In this document: piece by piece, positions 55,961 to 64,000 of the stretch
Numbering within the stretch: the stretch's first letter is position 1
Layout: each line of letters opens with the position of its first letter
Source of the DNA: Firmicutes bacterium HGW-Firmicutes-4
GTDB lineage: Bacteria > Bacillota > Clostridia > Eubacteriales > Eubacteriaceae
Direction of reading: 5' to 3'
Assembly: GCA_002841405.1 (NCBI GenBank)
Contig: PGZR01000005.1
Span: 1 to 64,000 of the forward strand
Length of the DNA: 64,000 nt
Notes under the pieces: generated by a model
Told to the model about the DNA's origin: nothing
Seen by the model: only the letters and a program-made list of their open reading frames with translations
The model's database searches: none
Position numbers and translations under genes: made by a program

Positions 55961-57088
55961 ATGAACGCAAAGACGATCACTTTAACGGATGCTCAGATCA
56001 AAGCGGTATCCCTAAACAGTCACATCACACCAAATCGACTGTCCATCTTGCCAGATCTTAACCAGACGGAAAGCGTTTCGCCACCGGTATTGGATCCCGC
56101 CCAGATGGCGGTGCTAACGGCCGCCCTGCGGCCAATGAACACGGCCGATATCGCGGTTCTGCTGGCCAACGACGGCTTAATGCTGCTGCAGCTGAGCCTG
56201 CGCGGAGAAACCGGCGTGTTGCTGGGACGCTCAGACGACAGCAATCAGTTGCTGACCAGTAGCGAGGGTGACCTTGCCACGATGGTGATGGCTTATCTGG
56301 CCCAAGGTGGCGAACCGCGTAAGCGCGCCGTCGCACTGAACCTTTCACAGAATGCGTTTTGGCTGCTGCTGGCGGCGGCTGATGCGTACAAGAGGGGCTA
56401 TCTTGAAGGTCTTCTCAATCATACGGTAGCGGATCCTATCCTGACGGTCAGTTGCCTTGAACGGTCCATCACGGATGCTTATGAAAATACTGATCTGCGG
56501 TGGCTTTTGCCGTTTGCCCTGTTTCGCGCTGAGAACGTACCGCAGCTTGATATAAAATCAGCCTTGTCCGAATTGGCTGAACTCGGCCTGATCGAGGCCG
56601 GTGGGGTGGTCTTAACAGAAGAAGGCGCAATGTTTATCGATGACCTGATGTATCGAAGGGTCATCGTCGATGTCCACTCACTTTATGAACAGGATGCGGC
56701 CCTGGCCCATTCACAGGTGCTGTTCATCCGCACTGAAGCGACACTGTGGGCAGTCCAATATGGTGATCAGGATGTGGCGCTGGTATCGATGACGATCGAC
56801 GAGGCTTGCGAGCTGATGGTGGCGCTGCTGATCCAGAAAGACGAACCTGCGGATCGCCGCGAACCGTCAGCTGCGAAAAAAGAAGACCCCGCTACGGCAA
56901 AACCCGATGTCCTAAAATGTTCCACATGCGCGCAGCAGCTGGCGCCCGGTACGAAGTTCTGCGTCCGTTGCGGCACCCCGGTTGCGCCGCCGGCGGCACC
57001 AAAAGCGGCCGAGTACTGCCAAAGCTGCGGTGCCAAACTGGCGCCAGGCCAGCATTTCTGCTCAAAATGCGGCAAACCCCGGGCGTGA
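55961..57088 (+). CDS. 375-aa protein with two C-terminal zinc ribbons
   Basis: The first 290 residues show no known domain; they contain repeated Leu-rich helices (LTDAQIKAVSLNSHITPN..., ALSELAELGLIEAGGVVLTEEG resembling a winged helix). Two zinc ribbons follow: CSTCAQQLAPGTKFCVRCG and CQSCGAKLAPGQHFCSKCG. ATG 55961 follows GCAGGAGG. GC content is higher than in neighbouring genes. Likely partner of the exported protein encoded before it (same operon), possibly a cytoplasmic reader of its tail; this is inference. Confidence 0.8.
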   Translation: MNAKTITLTDAQIKAVSLNSHITPNRLSILPDLNQTESVSPPVLDPAQMAVLTAALRPMNTADIAVLLANDGLMLLQLSLRGETGVLLGRSDDSNQLLTSSEGDLATMVMAYLAQGGEPRKRAVALNLSQNAFWLLLAAADAYKRGYLEGLLNHTVADPILTVSCLERSITDAYENTDLRWLLPFALFRAENVPQLDIKSALSELAELGLIEAGGVVLTEEGAMFIDDLMYRRVIVDVHSLYEQDAALAHSQVLFIRTEATLWAVQYGDQDVALVSMTIDEACELMVALLIQKDEPADRREPSAAKKEDPATAKPDVLKCSTCAQQLAPGTKFCVRCGTPVAPPAAPKAAEYCQSCGAKLAPGQHFCSKCGKPRA

Positions 57089-57185
57089 GCTGTTCGCTTT
57101 TTTACTGTCTGCACGCGGTTTTAAGTAGCCAAATCGCCGCGGAATAAAATATCCCGCTAGCTAAGCTGAATTTTCAACAAATAAA

Positions 57186-57230
57186 AAACAAAGTCATGGA
57201 CTAATATGAATCCATGGCTTTGTTTATTTT
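57186..57230. terminator. Bidirectional intrinsic terminator between convergent genes
   Basis: 15-bp stem AAACAAAGTCATGGA (57186-57200) / TCCATGGCTTTGTTT (57211-57225; one G-T pair), A-run before and T-run after, usable by both the zinc-ribbon gene and the minus-strand ABC operon. Confidence 0.85.
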
Positions 57231-57257
57231 TCACGTCGAGATAATTTTGATCACGTT

Positions 57258-57917
57258 TCATCTGGCGATCTGGGTTCTTTTCTGATAGCTGCGCACCACA
57301 CAAGACAGGCTGAAACAAATCACAAAATAACCAACTGCCAGCACCGAAAAGATCATAAAAACTTCCGGGGTGGTGGTATAGCGTCCCATTACTACAAATC
57401 CGCTACGGGTATACTCGGGTATTGCCACAACCTGTAAGAACGAGGTATCTTTAACGGTCGTAATGACCTGGGACAACAGGGAAGGCACAATACTTTTAAA
57501 ACACTGAGGCAGAACAATATAGATCAATGTCTGGATCAGCGTAAACCCCTGGGATTTAGCGGCTTCAAATTGGCCTTCGGCGATGGAGTTTAAACCACCC
57601 CGGACAATTTCTGCAATAACCGCTGAAGTATATAAGGTCAGGGCCAAACCGCCACGGATAACAATGGTACCGTATGGAATCATAAAGCAACATACCAGGA
57701 TCCAGAGCAGTAGGGGGGTATTTCGAAACATTTCTATATAGAACCCGGCCAGTTTGCCCAAAAACCGTTTTTCATAGGTTCGCAGCAAGGCCAGAATGGT
57801 TCCGAAAAAAATCGAGATCAAGACAACCGATACCGAAAGTGACAGGGTTAACGCCATGCCCTTGGCTAAAAATTCCACGTTTGAAGGCGTAAATACATTT
57901 TTAAAAACTTCTAGCAT
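57258..57917 (-). CDS. Polar amino-acid ABC transporter permease (second)
   Basis: 219-aa His/Glu/Gln/Arg/opine-family permease with about five membrane helices. EAA loop: GLNSIAEGQFEAAKSQGFTL...IVLPQ. Its start overlaps the other permease gene's end by 7 nt. Last gene of a four-gene operon reading leftwards. Confidence 0.92.
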   Translation of the reverse strand: MLEVFKNVFTPSNVEFLAKGMALTLSLSVSVVLISIFFGTILALLRTYEKRFLGKLAGFYIEMFRNTPLLLWILVCCFMIPYGTIVIRGGLALTLYTSAVIAEIVRGGLNSIAEGQFEAAKSQGFTLIQTLIYIVLPQCFKSIVPSLLSQVITTVKDTSFLQVVAIPEYTRSGFVVMGRYTTTPEVFMIFSVLAVGYFVICFSLSCVVRSYQKRTQIAR

Positions 57918-58633
57918 GTTACGGCCTCCTCAGCTGGTTGATAGGGAATACGCGTCGTATCGTTTCGTTTGAGGCGTTCTTCGTATTTTCTTGCCCAGGT
58001 TGCCAAGGGGAAACAGAGCATGAAATATAAGAAACCGGCGAAAACATAGGATGGCCCATAATCGAGACTCGATGATGCCCAGGAATCGGCCATGTACATC
58101 AGATCAAAACCGGAAATCATGGCCAGGACTGAGGTGTTTTTGATCAGATTGACGGCCTGATTGGTCAGCGGTGGGAGTACAATTTTAACGGTTTGGGGTA
58201 AAATAATATAACGCATGTATTGAATATAAGTAAAACCCTGGGACTTAGCTGCTTCGACTTGTCCTTCTGGAATCGAAGTGATTCCCGTTTTAACAACTTC
58301 GGAAACATAAGCACCATGGTAAATCCCCACGCCTAAAACTCCAATTAAAAAAACGCTTAACCGTAGTCCCGCAATGGCTAAACCATTATACATAAAGAAA
58401 ACCTGTATAACCAGGGGAGTGTTTTGAAAGAACTCAACATAAACCCTTGCGATTCCACGCATTACCTTATTGTTTGAGGTTGAGATAACGCCAAAGATAA
58501 TACCCAGAACAAGAGCAAGAATTAAGGCGAGGGCTGCGACCTCAATGGTACGCAGAAACCCTTCGCCAAACATTTGCCATTCTCCAAACATCTTCTCCCA
58601 ACGCCATAAGGCAAAAGGATTAGAACTTTTCAT
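57911..58633 (-). CDS. Polar amino-acid ABC transporter permease (first)
   Basis: 240-aa HEQRO-type permease. EAA loop: GITSIPEGQVEAAKSQGFTY...IILPQ; about five membrane helices. Heterodimer partner of the downstream permease. It lies 6 nt after the binding-protein gene. Confidence 0.92.
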   Translation of the reverse strand: MKSSNPFALWRWEKMFGEWQMFGEGFLRTIEVAALALILALVLGIIFGVISTSNNKVMRGIARVYVEFFQNTPLVIQVFFMYNGLAIAGLRLSVFLIGVLGVGIYHGAYVSEVVKTGITSIPEGQVEAAKSQGFTYIQYMRYIILPQTVKIVLPPLTNQAVNLIKNTSVLAMISGFDLMYMADSWASSSLDYGPSYVFAGFLYFMLCFPLATWARKYEERLKRNDTTRIPYQPAEEAVTC

Positions 58634-58639
58634 TAATAA

Positions 58640-59413
58640 TTAAGTCCCCATTTCGTGATTACATCCGTTGATATAGCCGTCAACTGCTTCAGTCAGGGCG
58701 ATGCTATCAAGTTTTGATGTAACACCATATTGTTGTGGTGAGAAGCGATCTGGTAAAATCATGGTTGAATCGTCTACATATCCACCAAGAATTGAACCGT
58801 CAACACAGAAAGCATCAACGCGACCGGAGTCCAATGCAGCTTTGATTTCCGGGTAGGTTGCATATTCTGAGAATGATACGGTAATACCTTTTTCATCGGC
58901 GACTTTTTGAACTGCGTCTTTGGAAGTCGCACTTTGAGCCACACCGATTACTTTGCCATTCATGTCAGCTAAACCTTTGAAACCGGCATCTTTTTTAACC
59001 AGCAGGCCAACCGCATCTTCATAATAAGGAGTCGAGAAATTATAGGTTAATTTTCGTTCGTCCGTAATGGTAAAGGTTGCGATGACAAGATCAACTTCAC
59101 CGTTATCAAGTAATGGACCACGGGTTTTCGCGGTTACTGGTGTTAATTCATAAGCTTTTTCATCGCCCAGAATTTCTTTGGCCAGTAGCTTGACAATATC
59201 AATTTCAAAACCTTCGATTTCACCAGTGGCCGTGTTGCGCAGGCCGAAGTTGGGAACGTCTTCTTTAACACCGACTCTTAAAACACCGGCTTTAACAACG
59301 GCATCCAGACTACCATCCGTGGTAGTAGTATCCTTTGAACCAGTTGAAGACGAACAGGCTGCCAGGGTAAACACCAGGCATAAAACAAGCAGAGCAGAGA
59401 GTACCTTTTTCAT
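58640..59413 (-). CDS. Amino-acid ABC transporter substrate-binding lipoprotein
   Basis: 257-aa family 3 solute-binding protein. Lipobox LAACSSS anchors it outside the membrane. Signature: GFEIDIVKLLAKEILGD after the N-terminal VGVKEDVPNFGL. The frame opens at ATG 59419, but AGGAGG is only 3 nt from it and 9 nt from ATG 59413, which I choose. The ligand is probably a polar or acidic amino acid such as glutamate or aspartate; exact specificity cannot be read. Confidence 0.93.
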   Translation of the reverse strand: MKKVLSALLVLCLVFTLAACSSSTGSKDTTTTDGSLDAVVKAGVLRVGVKEDVPNFGLRNTATGEIEGFEIDIVKLLAKEILGDEKAYELTPVTAKTRGPLLDNGEVDLVIATFTITDERKLTYNFSTPYYEDAVGLLVKKDAGFKGLADMNGKVIGVAQSATSKDAVQKVADEKGITVSFSEYATYPEIKAALDSGRVDAFCVDGSILGGYVDDSTMILPDRFSPQQYGVTSKLDSIALTEAVDGYINGCNHEMGT

Positions 59414-59471
59414 AATCATTTTCCTCCTAAATATAAATTATAATACCTAACATCGCATGCGATATTAGAAA

Positions 59472-60194
59472 TTAACGCAGAATCTTACTGAGAAAGAGTT
59501 TTGTTCGTTCCTCGGTTGGATTTTCAAAGAAATGTTCCGGTTTTCCTTCTTCCACAATCCGGCCGTCATCCATAAAGATGACCCGATCGGCAACCACCCG
59601 GGCAAAACCCATTTCATGGGTCACTACCACCATGGTGATATTCTCTTTCGACAATTTGATCATGACATCCAGCACTTCCTGAACCGTTTCCGGGTCCAGC
59701 GCTGATGTCGGTTCATCAAAAAGGATGATCTTTTTCTCAGTTGCCAGGGCTCTGGCAATGGCGACCCGCTGTTGTTGGCCCCCGGACAAGGTTGACGGAT
59801 AAGCATTTTCCTTTTCACTCAGACCGACCGTTGCCAGGTATTTTCGCGCGCGTTTGATGGCTTCATCTTTTGGCACTTTTTGCAGTTTGATCGGTGCCAG
59901 GGTTAGATTTTCCAAGACGGTTTTATGGGGGTATAAGTTAAAGCTCTGAAATACCATGGCTGAAGTGCGCCGGACCAGCTGAATTTTATTTTTTTGCGTG
60001 AGTTCTTCACCATCGATGAAAACATGGCCGGAAGTGGGTGCTTCCAGAAAATTCATGCAACGAACAGTGGTACTCTTACCAGAGCCAGAAGGTCCGATAA
60101 TGACCAATTTTTCACCTTCTGCGACGGTAAGATTAATATCTTTGAGCACATGGTTTTCACCAAAAAATTTATTTACATCTTGAAGTTTTATCAA
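59472..60194 (-). CDS. Amino-acid ABC transporter ATP-binding protein
   Basis: 240-aa GlnQ-type ATPase, first gene of the operon. Walker [10 protein letters not shown], signature [15 protein letters not shown], Walker [14 protein letters not shown] and the switch His in VVTHEMGFA. Start is TTG 60194 with a GGAGGAAG site 8 nt away. Powers import through the two permeases encoded downstream. Confidence 0.95.
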   Translation of the reverse strand: MIKLQDVNKFFGENHVLKDINLTVAEGEKLVIIGPSGSGKSTTVRCMNFLEAPTSGHVFIDGEELTQKNKIQLVRRTSAMVFQSFNLYPHKTVLENLTLAPIKLQKVPKDEAIKRARKYLATVGLSEKENAYPSTLSGGQQQRVAIARALATEKKIILFDEPTSALDPETVQEVLDVMIKLSKENITMVVVTHEMGFARVVADRVIFMDDGRIVEEGKPEHFFENPTEERTKLFLSKILR

Positions 60195-60264
60195 CTATTC
60201 TTCCTCCAAATCTAGTGTCAATAGCAAAAAAAAGAACTTCCATAAAATATACGCCTTGTGTTAT

Positions 60265-60294
60265 AGTATATCTGAAGCTCCATTGCTACATCAA
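60265..60294 (-). promoter_or_regulatory. Promoter of the ABC transporter operon
   Basis: Minus strand: TTGATG (60294-60289), 18-bp spacer, TATACT (60270-60265). It is about 70 nt from the ATPase start. The rest of the 60195-60469 gap contains a -10-like TATAAT (60424-60429) for the rightward gene and no other feature. Confidence 0.55.
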
Positions 60295-60469
60295 GTATTT
60301 TAAAATATAAAATACCCTTTTACAATAATATTATGAAGAAGAACTTTTGTCAAGGTTTTTCAAAATGAGCACCATTAAAAACGCCAATGTTGAAAAGAAC
60401 TGAATAAGTGATTCTATTTGGGGTATAATTAACCATAACTTAAATTTAGAGTGGAAAGAGGGCAGGAAA

Positions 60470-60835
60470 ATGGGCGAAAAAATAACAACCGTTCAGTACA
60501 AAGGCAATTTAAATGAGGTTTATCGGGTCGCTGACAAGGGCGTCGGCAATGCTTATAACGAGTATGTCATTCGAACTAAAGATGATGAACCAGTTGAACT
60601 GGCACGAATTAAGTTTCAAAAAGGGGCCAGACACGAACCGGTATCGGAAGTGGGTGTCATCGATTCTGATTTGCTCGAAATTGTCAGAGATCGCTTAAAG
60701 CTATTCCAGGAAGGTGAGTTTGAATGTACTGAGAATGCGATGGCCTTAGTTCATATTGAAACAGCGATTATGTGGTTAAACCGCCGGGTCGAAGATCGGA
60801 TCAAGCGCGATGTCATCGGAACCCACAAGAAATAG
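60470..60835 (+). CDS. Acb2/Tad1-hairpin-like protein
   Basis: 121-aa protein. Its C-terminal half, ECTENAMALVHIETAIMWLN then RRVEDRIKRDVIGTHKK, matches the helical hairpin of the family now linked with phage proteins Acb2 and Tad1, which sequester cyclic nucleotide signals. The N-terminal half includes FQKGARHEPVSEVGVIDSDL and LLEIVRDRLKLFQEGEFECT, as in phage members. There is no phage neighbourhood here. The role in this host is unknown; nucleotide binding is inferred. ATG 60470 follows GGGCAGG, and a terminator follows the stop. Confidence 0.75.
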   Translation: MGEKITTVQYKGNLNEVYRVADKGVGNAYNEYVIRTKDDEPVELARIKFQKGARHEPVSEVGVIDSDLLEIVRDRLKLFQEGEFECTENAMALVHIETAIMWLNRRVEDRIKRDVIGTHKK

Positions 60836-60850
60836 AATCCATGACGAAAA

Positions 60851-60897
60851 AAAAGGTTTTACCATCGCGTTTGAATAAACCCGATGGTAAACCTTTT
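60851..60897. terminator. Intrinsic terminator between convergent genes
   Basis: 16-bp stem AAAAGGTTTTACCATCG (one bulged T, 60851-60867) / CGATGGTAAACCTTTT (60882-60897), with A's before and T's after; serves both strands. Confidence 0.85.
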
Positions 60898-60932
60898 TAA
60901 TGTCCTGGCATTGGGACGAATAGTGAAATTTA

Positions 60933-61454
60933 TCAGGTTAACAGATTCAGTACCGAGGCATAAAGATCCTGGGTATTTTCTTTCCAACGATTACAAATGT
61001 CGAGAGCCAATTTCAACGTCGGCGCATTTAATGAAATTTCCATTAGGACAACGTTATTCTCGTGTAGTTTTAATTCTACCAGATAATCGCTTTCTCCTAA
61101 TTTCTGGTAGTTTGCGGTAATTTTTACTTCCTTGAAGATCTTTTCACGGTTTTCCTGAAGGTACAGATCTATCATATCGGTAATATAAGCGGGGATTTTC
61201 TGTTGAAAAACCTTCAGTGTTTCCTTGCCCATGGCTGACAAGGTGAGCACTGACTTTCCGTCATAATCTAACACTGAAACAAATTCATCTTTGATCAGAT
61301 CATCAATGTATAATTGAATATCAAAATAACCAATCTGTAAATTCTCAATAATGATCAGGGCGACCTGTTCCCGGGTTAAGGAGGTTTTGATTTTTTTTAA
61401 TGCATAGAGGATGATCAGTTTATCCTCAGCCTGCTGTTCAGAATTAAAGAGCAT
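60933..61454 (-). CDS. DUF4364 family protein
   Basis: 173-aa protein of the Firmicutes DUF4364 family. Its N-terminal part resembles a winged helix (SEQQAEDKLIILYALKKIK, SLTREQVALIIIENLQIGYF and SVLTLSAMGKETL). Function unknown; a transcriptional role has been suggested by the fold. The open frame starts at 61562, but MLFNSEQQAEDKL at ATG 61454 fits the family start and has AAAGGTGG upstream. Confidence 0.85.
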   Translation of the reverse strand: MLFNSEQQAEDKLIILYALKKIKTSLTREQVALIIIENLQIGYFDIQLYIDDLIKDEFVSVLDYDGKSVLTLSAMGKETLKVFQQKIPAYITDMIDLYLQENREKIFKEVKITANYQKLGESDYLVELKLHENNVVLMEISLNAPTLKLALDICNRWKENTQDLYASVLNLLT

Positions 61455-61539
61455 GAATACCACCACCTTTGTTTTGCTATGAATATTGTAACATATCAAT
61501 GGATCAATTTCGCTATTTCTATGTAAAAAAGAGGAAAAA

Positions 61540-62253
61540 ATGAAAAAAGAAGTCAACCACAATCACGACCGGCCGCAGAATCAGTGTAACCAGACCATTA
61601 TCAATCTGGGTCACTCATTGGGTGCGACCGAAATCGGATTTTCTGATTTATCGGGTTTGCCGGCTCCAAAACGAATGCACTTTGCGTATGGCATCACCGT
61701 GCTGATTAAGCTCTCTGACGGTATTTTAAATCAGATCGGGACGGAGCCGACCCAAACCTATTTCAGCCACTATCGCAGTGTTAACCGCCTGATTGATGAT
61801 ATCTGCCTGCGGATTTCATTAACGCTGGAAGCCCAGGGTTACCCCAGTGTGGCCATTCCGGCATCACAGTCTGTTACCGATCCGGAAGATCAGTTTACCG
61901 GCGCATTTCAACATAAAACCGCCGCGGTGCTGGCAGGGTTGGGGTGGATCGGGCGCAGCGCCTTGTTCATTCATCAAACCCACGGACCCCGGGTTCGCCT
62001 TGGGACCATTTTAACCAATGCCCCTGTAAACGCCGCTGCGCCGGTCACGGAAAGCGGCTGCGGGTCCTGCCGGGCTTGCGTCAGTGCCTGCCCGGCTCTG
62101 GCCATTGAAGGAGCGCTCTGGAAACCAGGCATGCCGCGTAATCAGCTTTATGATGCCTATGCCTGCAGCCGGCACATGAAGGAAGCCTTCCAACATATCG
62201 GCCGGGGCGCTGTCTGCGGTTTATGTGTCGTTGCCTGTCCAATCGGCCAATAA
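61540..62253 (+). CDS. Double 4Fe-4S cluster protein, QueG-like C-terminus
   Basis: 237-aa protein. C-terminal two-cluster domain with CGSCRACVSACPALAI and CGLCVVACPIG, as in epoxyqueuosine reductase QueG, but much shorter than QueG (about 380) and without its cobalamin-domain context. The N-terminal half is specific (SHYRSVNRLIDDICLRISLT, GLGWIGRSALFIHQTHGPRV). It is probably a small-molecule or electron-transfer protein of anaerobes. ATG 61540 with GAGGAAAAA. Confidence 0.8.
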   Translation: MKKEVNHNHDRPQNQCNQTIINLGHSLGATEIGFSDLSGLPAPKRMHFAYGITVLIKLSDGILNQIGTEPTQTYFSHYRSVNRLIDDICLRISLTLEAQGYPSVAIPASQSVTDPEDQFTGAFQHKTAAVLAGLGWIGRSALFIHQTHGPRVRLGTILTNAPVNAAAPVTESGCGSCRACVSACPALAIEGALWKPGMPRNQLYDAYACSRHMKEAFQHIGRGAVCGLCVVACPIGQ

Positions 62254-62348
62254 ACCCATTCGCAAGAGATTATTTCCATATTATCGTCAAAAGACTGCTT
62301 TAATTGGGAAAAATTCTTAAATAGGTTTTTTTTTCTGTGAAAATATTA

Positions 62349-62395
62349 TATAATAGATCAGGAGAACTGCCGGCTGGTTTTGCCAGGCAGTTTTT
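62349..62395 (+). promoter_or_regulatory. Promoter -10 and terminator-like hairpin before the DUF512 gene
   Basis: TATAAT (62349-62354) is followed within 11 nt by AACTGCC (62365-62371) / GGCAGTT (62386-62392) and a T run. The hairpin lies at the very 5' end of the expected RNA, so it may be an upstream gene's terminator or a 5' stabiliser rather than an attenuator. Confidence 0.45.
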
Positions 62396-62421
62396 AAATT
62401 GTAAAGAAACAGAGAGAAGAG

Positions 62422-63756
62422 TTGAAGAAATTTATAATAAACGGCGTTGAGGATGATAGCATCTTCAGTGAAATGGAAGTCGAAGCGGGGGATATCCTGT
62501 TGTCGATCAATGGCATGCCGGTGACTGATATATTGGATTATCGCTATCTGATTGCTGATGACACCCTGGCGGTCGAGATTGAAAAGCCAGATGGCGAAAT
62601 CTGGGAGCTGGATATTGAAAAAGAATATGAAGAAGATCTTGGCGTGGTTTTTCCTGAAGCGATGATTGGCACAAAAACCTGTAAGAACAACTGTGTCTTT
62701 TGTTTTATCGATCAGCTGCCGGCAGGCATGCGCGAAAGTCTTTATGTCAAAGATGACGACGAACGATTGTCATTTTTAACTGGCAATTATATTACCATGA
62801 CCAATCTCACCCCTGACGAACTGAATCGGATTATTCGCTACCGGATCATGCCGATGAACTTATCAATTCATACCACCAATCCCAGTTTAAGAATCAAGAT
62901 GCTTAAAAACCGTTTTGCCGGGGACGTGATGTCCTATCTAAATACCTTTTATGATAATAGTATTCAGATGAACGGTCAAATTGTGCTGGTCCCGGATTTT
63001 AATGATGGCCTTGAACTGGAAAAGACCCTCCATGATTTAAAAGCCTTTTACCCGGTGCTGCAATCCGTATCGGTGGTGCCGGTGGGCCTGTCCAACCATC
63101 GCCAGGGTTTGGAAAAACTGCGGCTATTTAATCAGGATGATGCCTTAAAAACGCTGGCCATTATTAATGCCGTCCATGACGAAATGGAAGCCGCACACGG
63201 CGATGGCTTTGTCTATCCCAGTGACGAGTTTTTTTTACTGGCTGGTCTGCCAATACCAGAGAGTGATTATTATAGCGGCTTTCCCCAAATTGAAAATGGG
63301 GTAGGGATGATGGCTGATTTTACTGACTCGGTCCAGGAAACCCTACAGATGATCAAAAAAAAGAATGCGGTTTCACCAATTACAGCCACTACCAAAAGAA
63401 TCGGCATCCTGACCGGAACGGCTGCATATGATTATCTCAACAATCTGGTTGCTGTGATAAAAGAAGCCTATCCATTGGTTAATCTCACGGTTTTTCCGAT
63501 CACCAACCATTTCTTTGGCGAAGCCATTACCGTATCCGGGCTGCTCACCGGTGCGGACATCCTGGCTCAAATGAAACCCCAGCTCGAAATGAATCCCTGC
63601 GATTTGCTGCTGCTGCCGGAAAATGCGCTGCGTAGCGGTACTGACACCTTATTGGACGACTGGACCCTGGAAACCCTGGGTGAGGCGCTTAATGTGCCGA
63701 TTCAAGGCATTCCCGTTCAAGGTGAAGACCTGCTAGCGACCTTATTAGACAAATAA
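62422..63756 (+). CDS. DUF512 family radical-SAM-like protein
   Basis: 444-aa protein, PDZ-like N-terminal domain (residues about 1-60) followed by a radical-SAM-like domain with CKNNCVFCFIDQLPAGMRES (CxxxCxFC-type cluster motif), then the DUF512 C-terminus. Members sit next to der in many Clostridia, as here. TTG 62422 start; length is typical (about 440). Biochemical role unknown. Confidence 0.92.
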   Translation: MKKFIINGVEDDSIFSEMEVEAGDILLSINGMPVTDILDYRYLIADDTLAVEIEKPDGEIWELDIEKEYEEDLGVVFPEAMIGTKTCKNNCVFCFIDQLPAGMRESLYVKDDDERLSFLTGNYITMTNLTPDELNRIIRYRIMPMNLSIHTTNPSLRIKMLKNRFAGDVMSYLNTFYDNSIQMNGQIVLVPDFNDGLELEKTLHDLKAFYPVLQSVSVVPVGLSNHRQGLEKLRLFNQDDALKTLAIINAVHDEMEAAHGDGFVYPSDEFFLLAGLPIPESDYYSGFPQIENGVGMMADFTDSVQETLQMIKKKNAVSPITATTKRIGILTGTAAYDYLNNLVAVIKEAYPLVNLTVFPITNHFFGEAITVSGLLTGADILAQMKPQLEMNPCDLLLLPENALRSGTDTLLDDWTLETLGEALNVPIQGIPVQGEDLLATLLDK

Positions 63757-63807
63757 AATTCAATAAAAAAATCAAAAATAATGATATAGATTAAGTGAGG
63801 AAATGAA

Positions 63808-64000
63808 ATGCCAAAGCCTATCGTAGCAGTGGTTGGCCGCCCCAATGTGGGCAAGTCAACGCTGTTTAATAAATTAGTTGGAGAACGGATTGCCATCGTC
63901 GAAGATACCCCCGGGGTGACCCGTGACCGGATTATTGCCGACGCCGAATGGCAAAACCACCATTTTACCCTGATTGACACCGGCGGGATCGAACCCCATA
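63808..64000 (+). CDS. der: Ribosome-assembly GTPase Der (3' end outside window)
   Basis: First 64 residues of the double-GTPase Der/EngA. G1 [14 protein letters not shown], the G2 region [10 protein letters not shown] and the G3 start LIDTGG are seen. ATG 63808 follows GTGAGGAA. The rest runs off the right edge. Confidence 0.96.
   Translation, partial: MPKPIVAVVGRPNVGKSTLFNKLVGERIAIVEDTPGVTRDRIIADAEWQNHHFTLIDTGGIEPH

Overview
The window is a low-to-mid GC chromosomal segment from an anaerobic Firmicute of class Clostridia. It most resembles Acetobacterium or a close Eubacteriaceae relative. I base this on gene content: RNase Y next to a YmdB-type phosphodiesterase, a B12-dependent class II ribonucleotide reductase, indolepyruvate:ferredoxin oxidoreductase beside a phosphotransacylase, ChW repeats in a secreted protein, and DUF4364 and DUF512 proteins. 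No 16S rRNA gene is present, so the genus is an inference.

Layout. Bases 1-18,390 are core: rny (5' end outside), ymdB-like gene, purB, a tRNA-Trp lacking its 3' half, citrate synthase, a phosphate acyltransferase with iorA-iorB, a Cys-rich protein, plsY, nrdJ, proB, a 51-residue membrane protein, a diacylglycerol glycosyltransferase-like gene and valS, closed by a strong terminator. Bases 18,391-21,475 are degraded sequence: an imperfect copy of the valS terminator region, a large inverted repeat, a toxin-antitoxin remnant and one intact unknown gene (19435-20652). Bases 21,476-39,556 hold a complete type 1 BREX phage-defence operon: small Cro/CI-type regulator, brxA, brxB, brxC, pglX, an unknown 250-aa gene, a second pglX, pglZ and brxL. 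Bases 39,557-49,600 are a zone of broken genes: phd-doc (intact), rhuM, an N-terminally truncated hsdR, a frameshifted DUF4238 gene, a truncated second copy of the unknown 19435 gene, and scraps of a LexA-like repressor, a hydrolase and others. They are peppered with a short dispersed repeat that lies at many of the breakpoints. Intact genes here encode a lipoprotein, a DEDD exonuclease and a DUF362-ferredoxin protein.

Bases 49,654-57,088 carry surface and regulatory genes: a secreted ChW-metallopeptidase-MORN protein (minus strand), an MBL hydrolase, and a MarR-led group encoding a small membrane protein, a signal-peptide/TM protein and a double zinc-ribbon protein. Bases 57,258-60,194 are a polar amino-acid ABC transporter (minus strand). 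The right end returns to core genes: an Acb2/Tad1-hairpin-like protein, DUF4364, a ferredoxin-type protein, DUF512 and the start of der.

The most notable system is the BREX operon with two tandem methyltransferase genes. Their N- and C-terminal parts are almost identical, while their central AT-rich parts, where target recognition is expected, are unrelated. A third unknown gene is trapped between them. The two copies of the unknown 19435 gene bracket the island.
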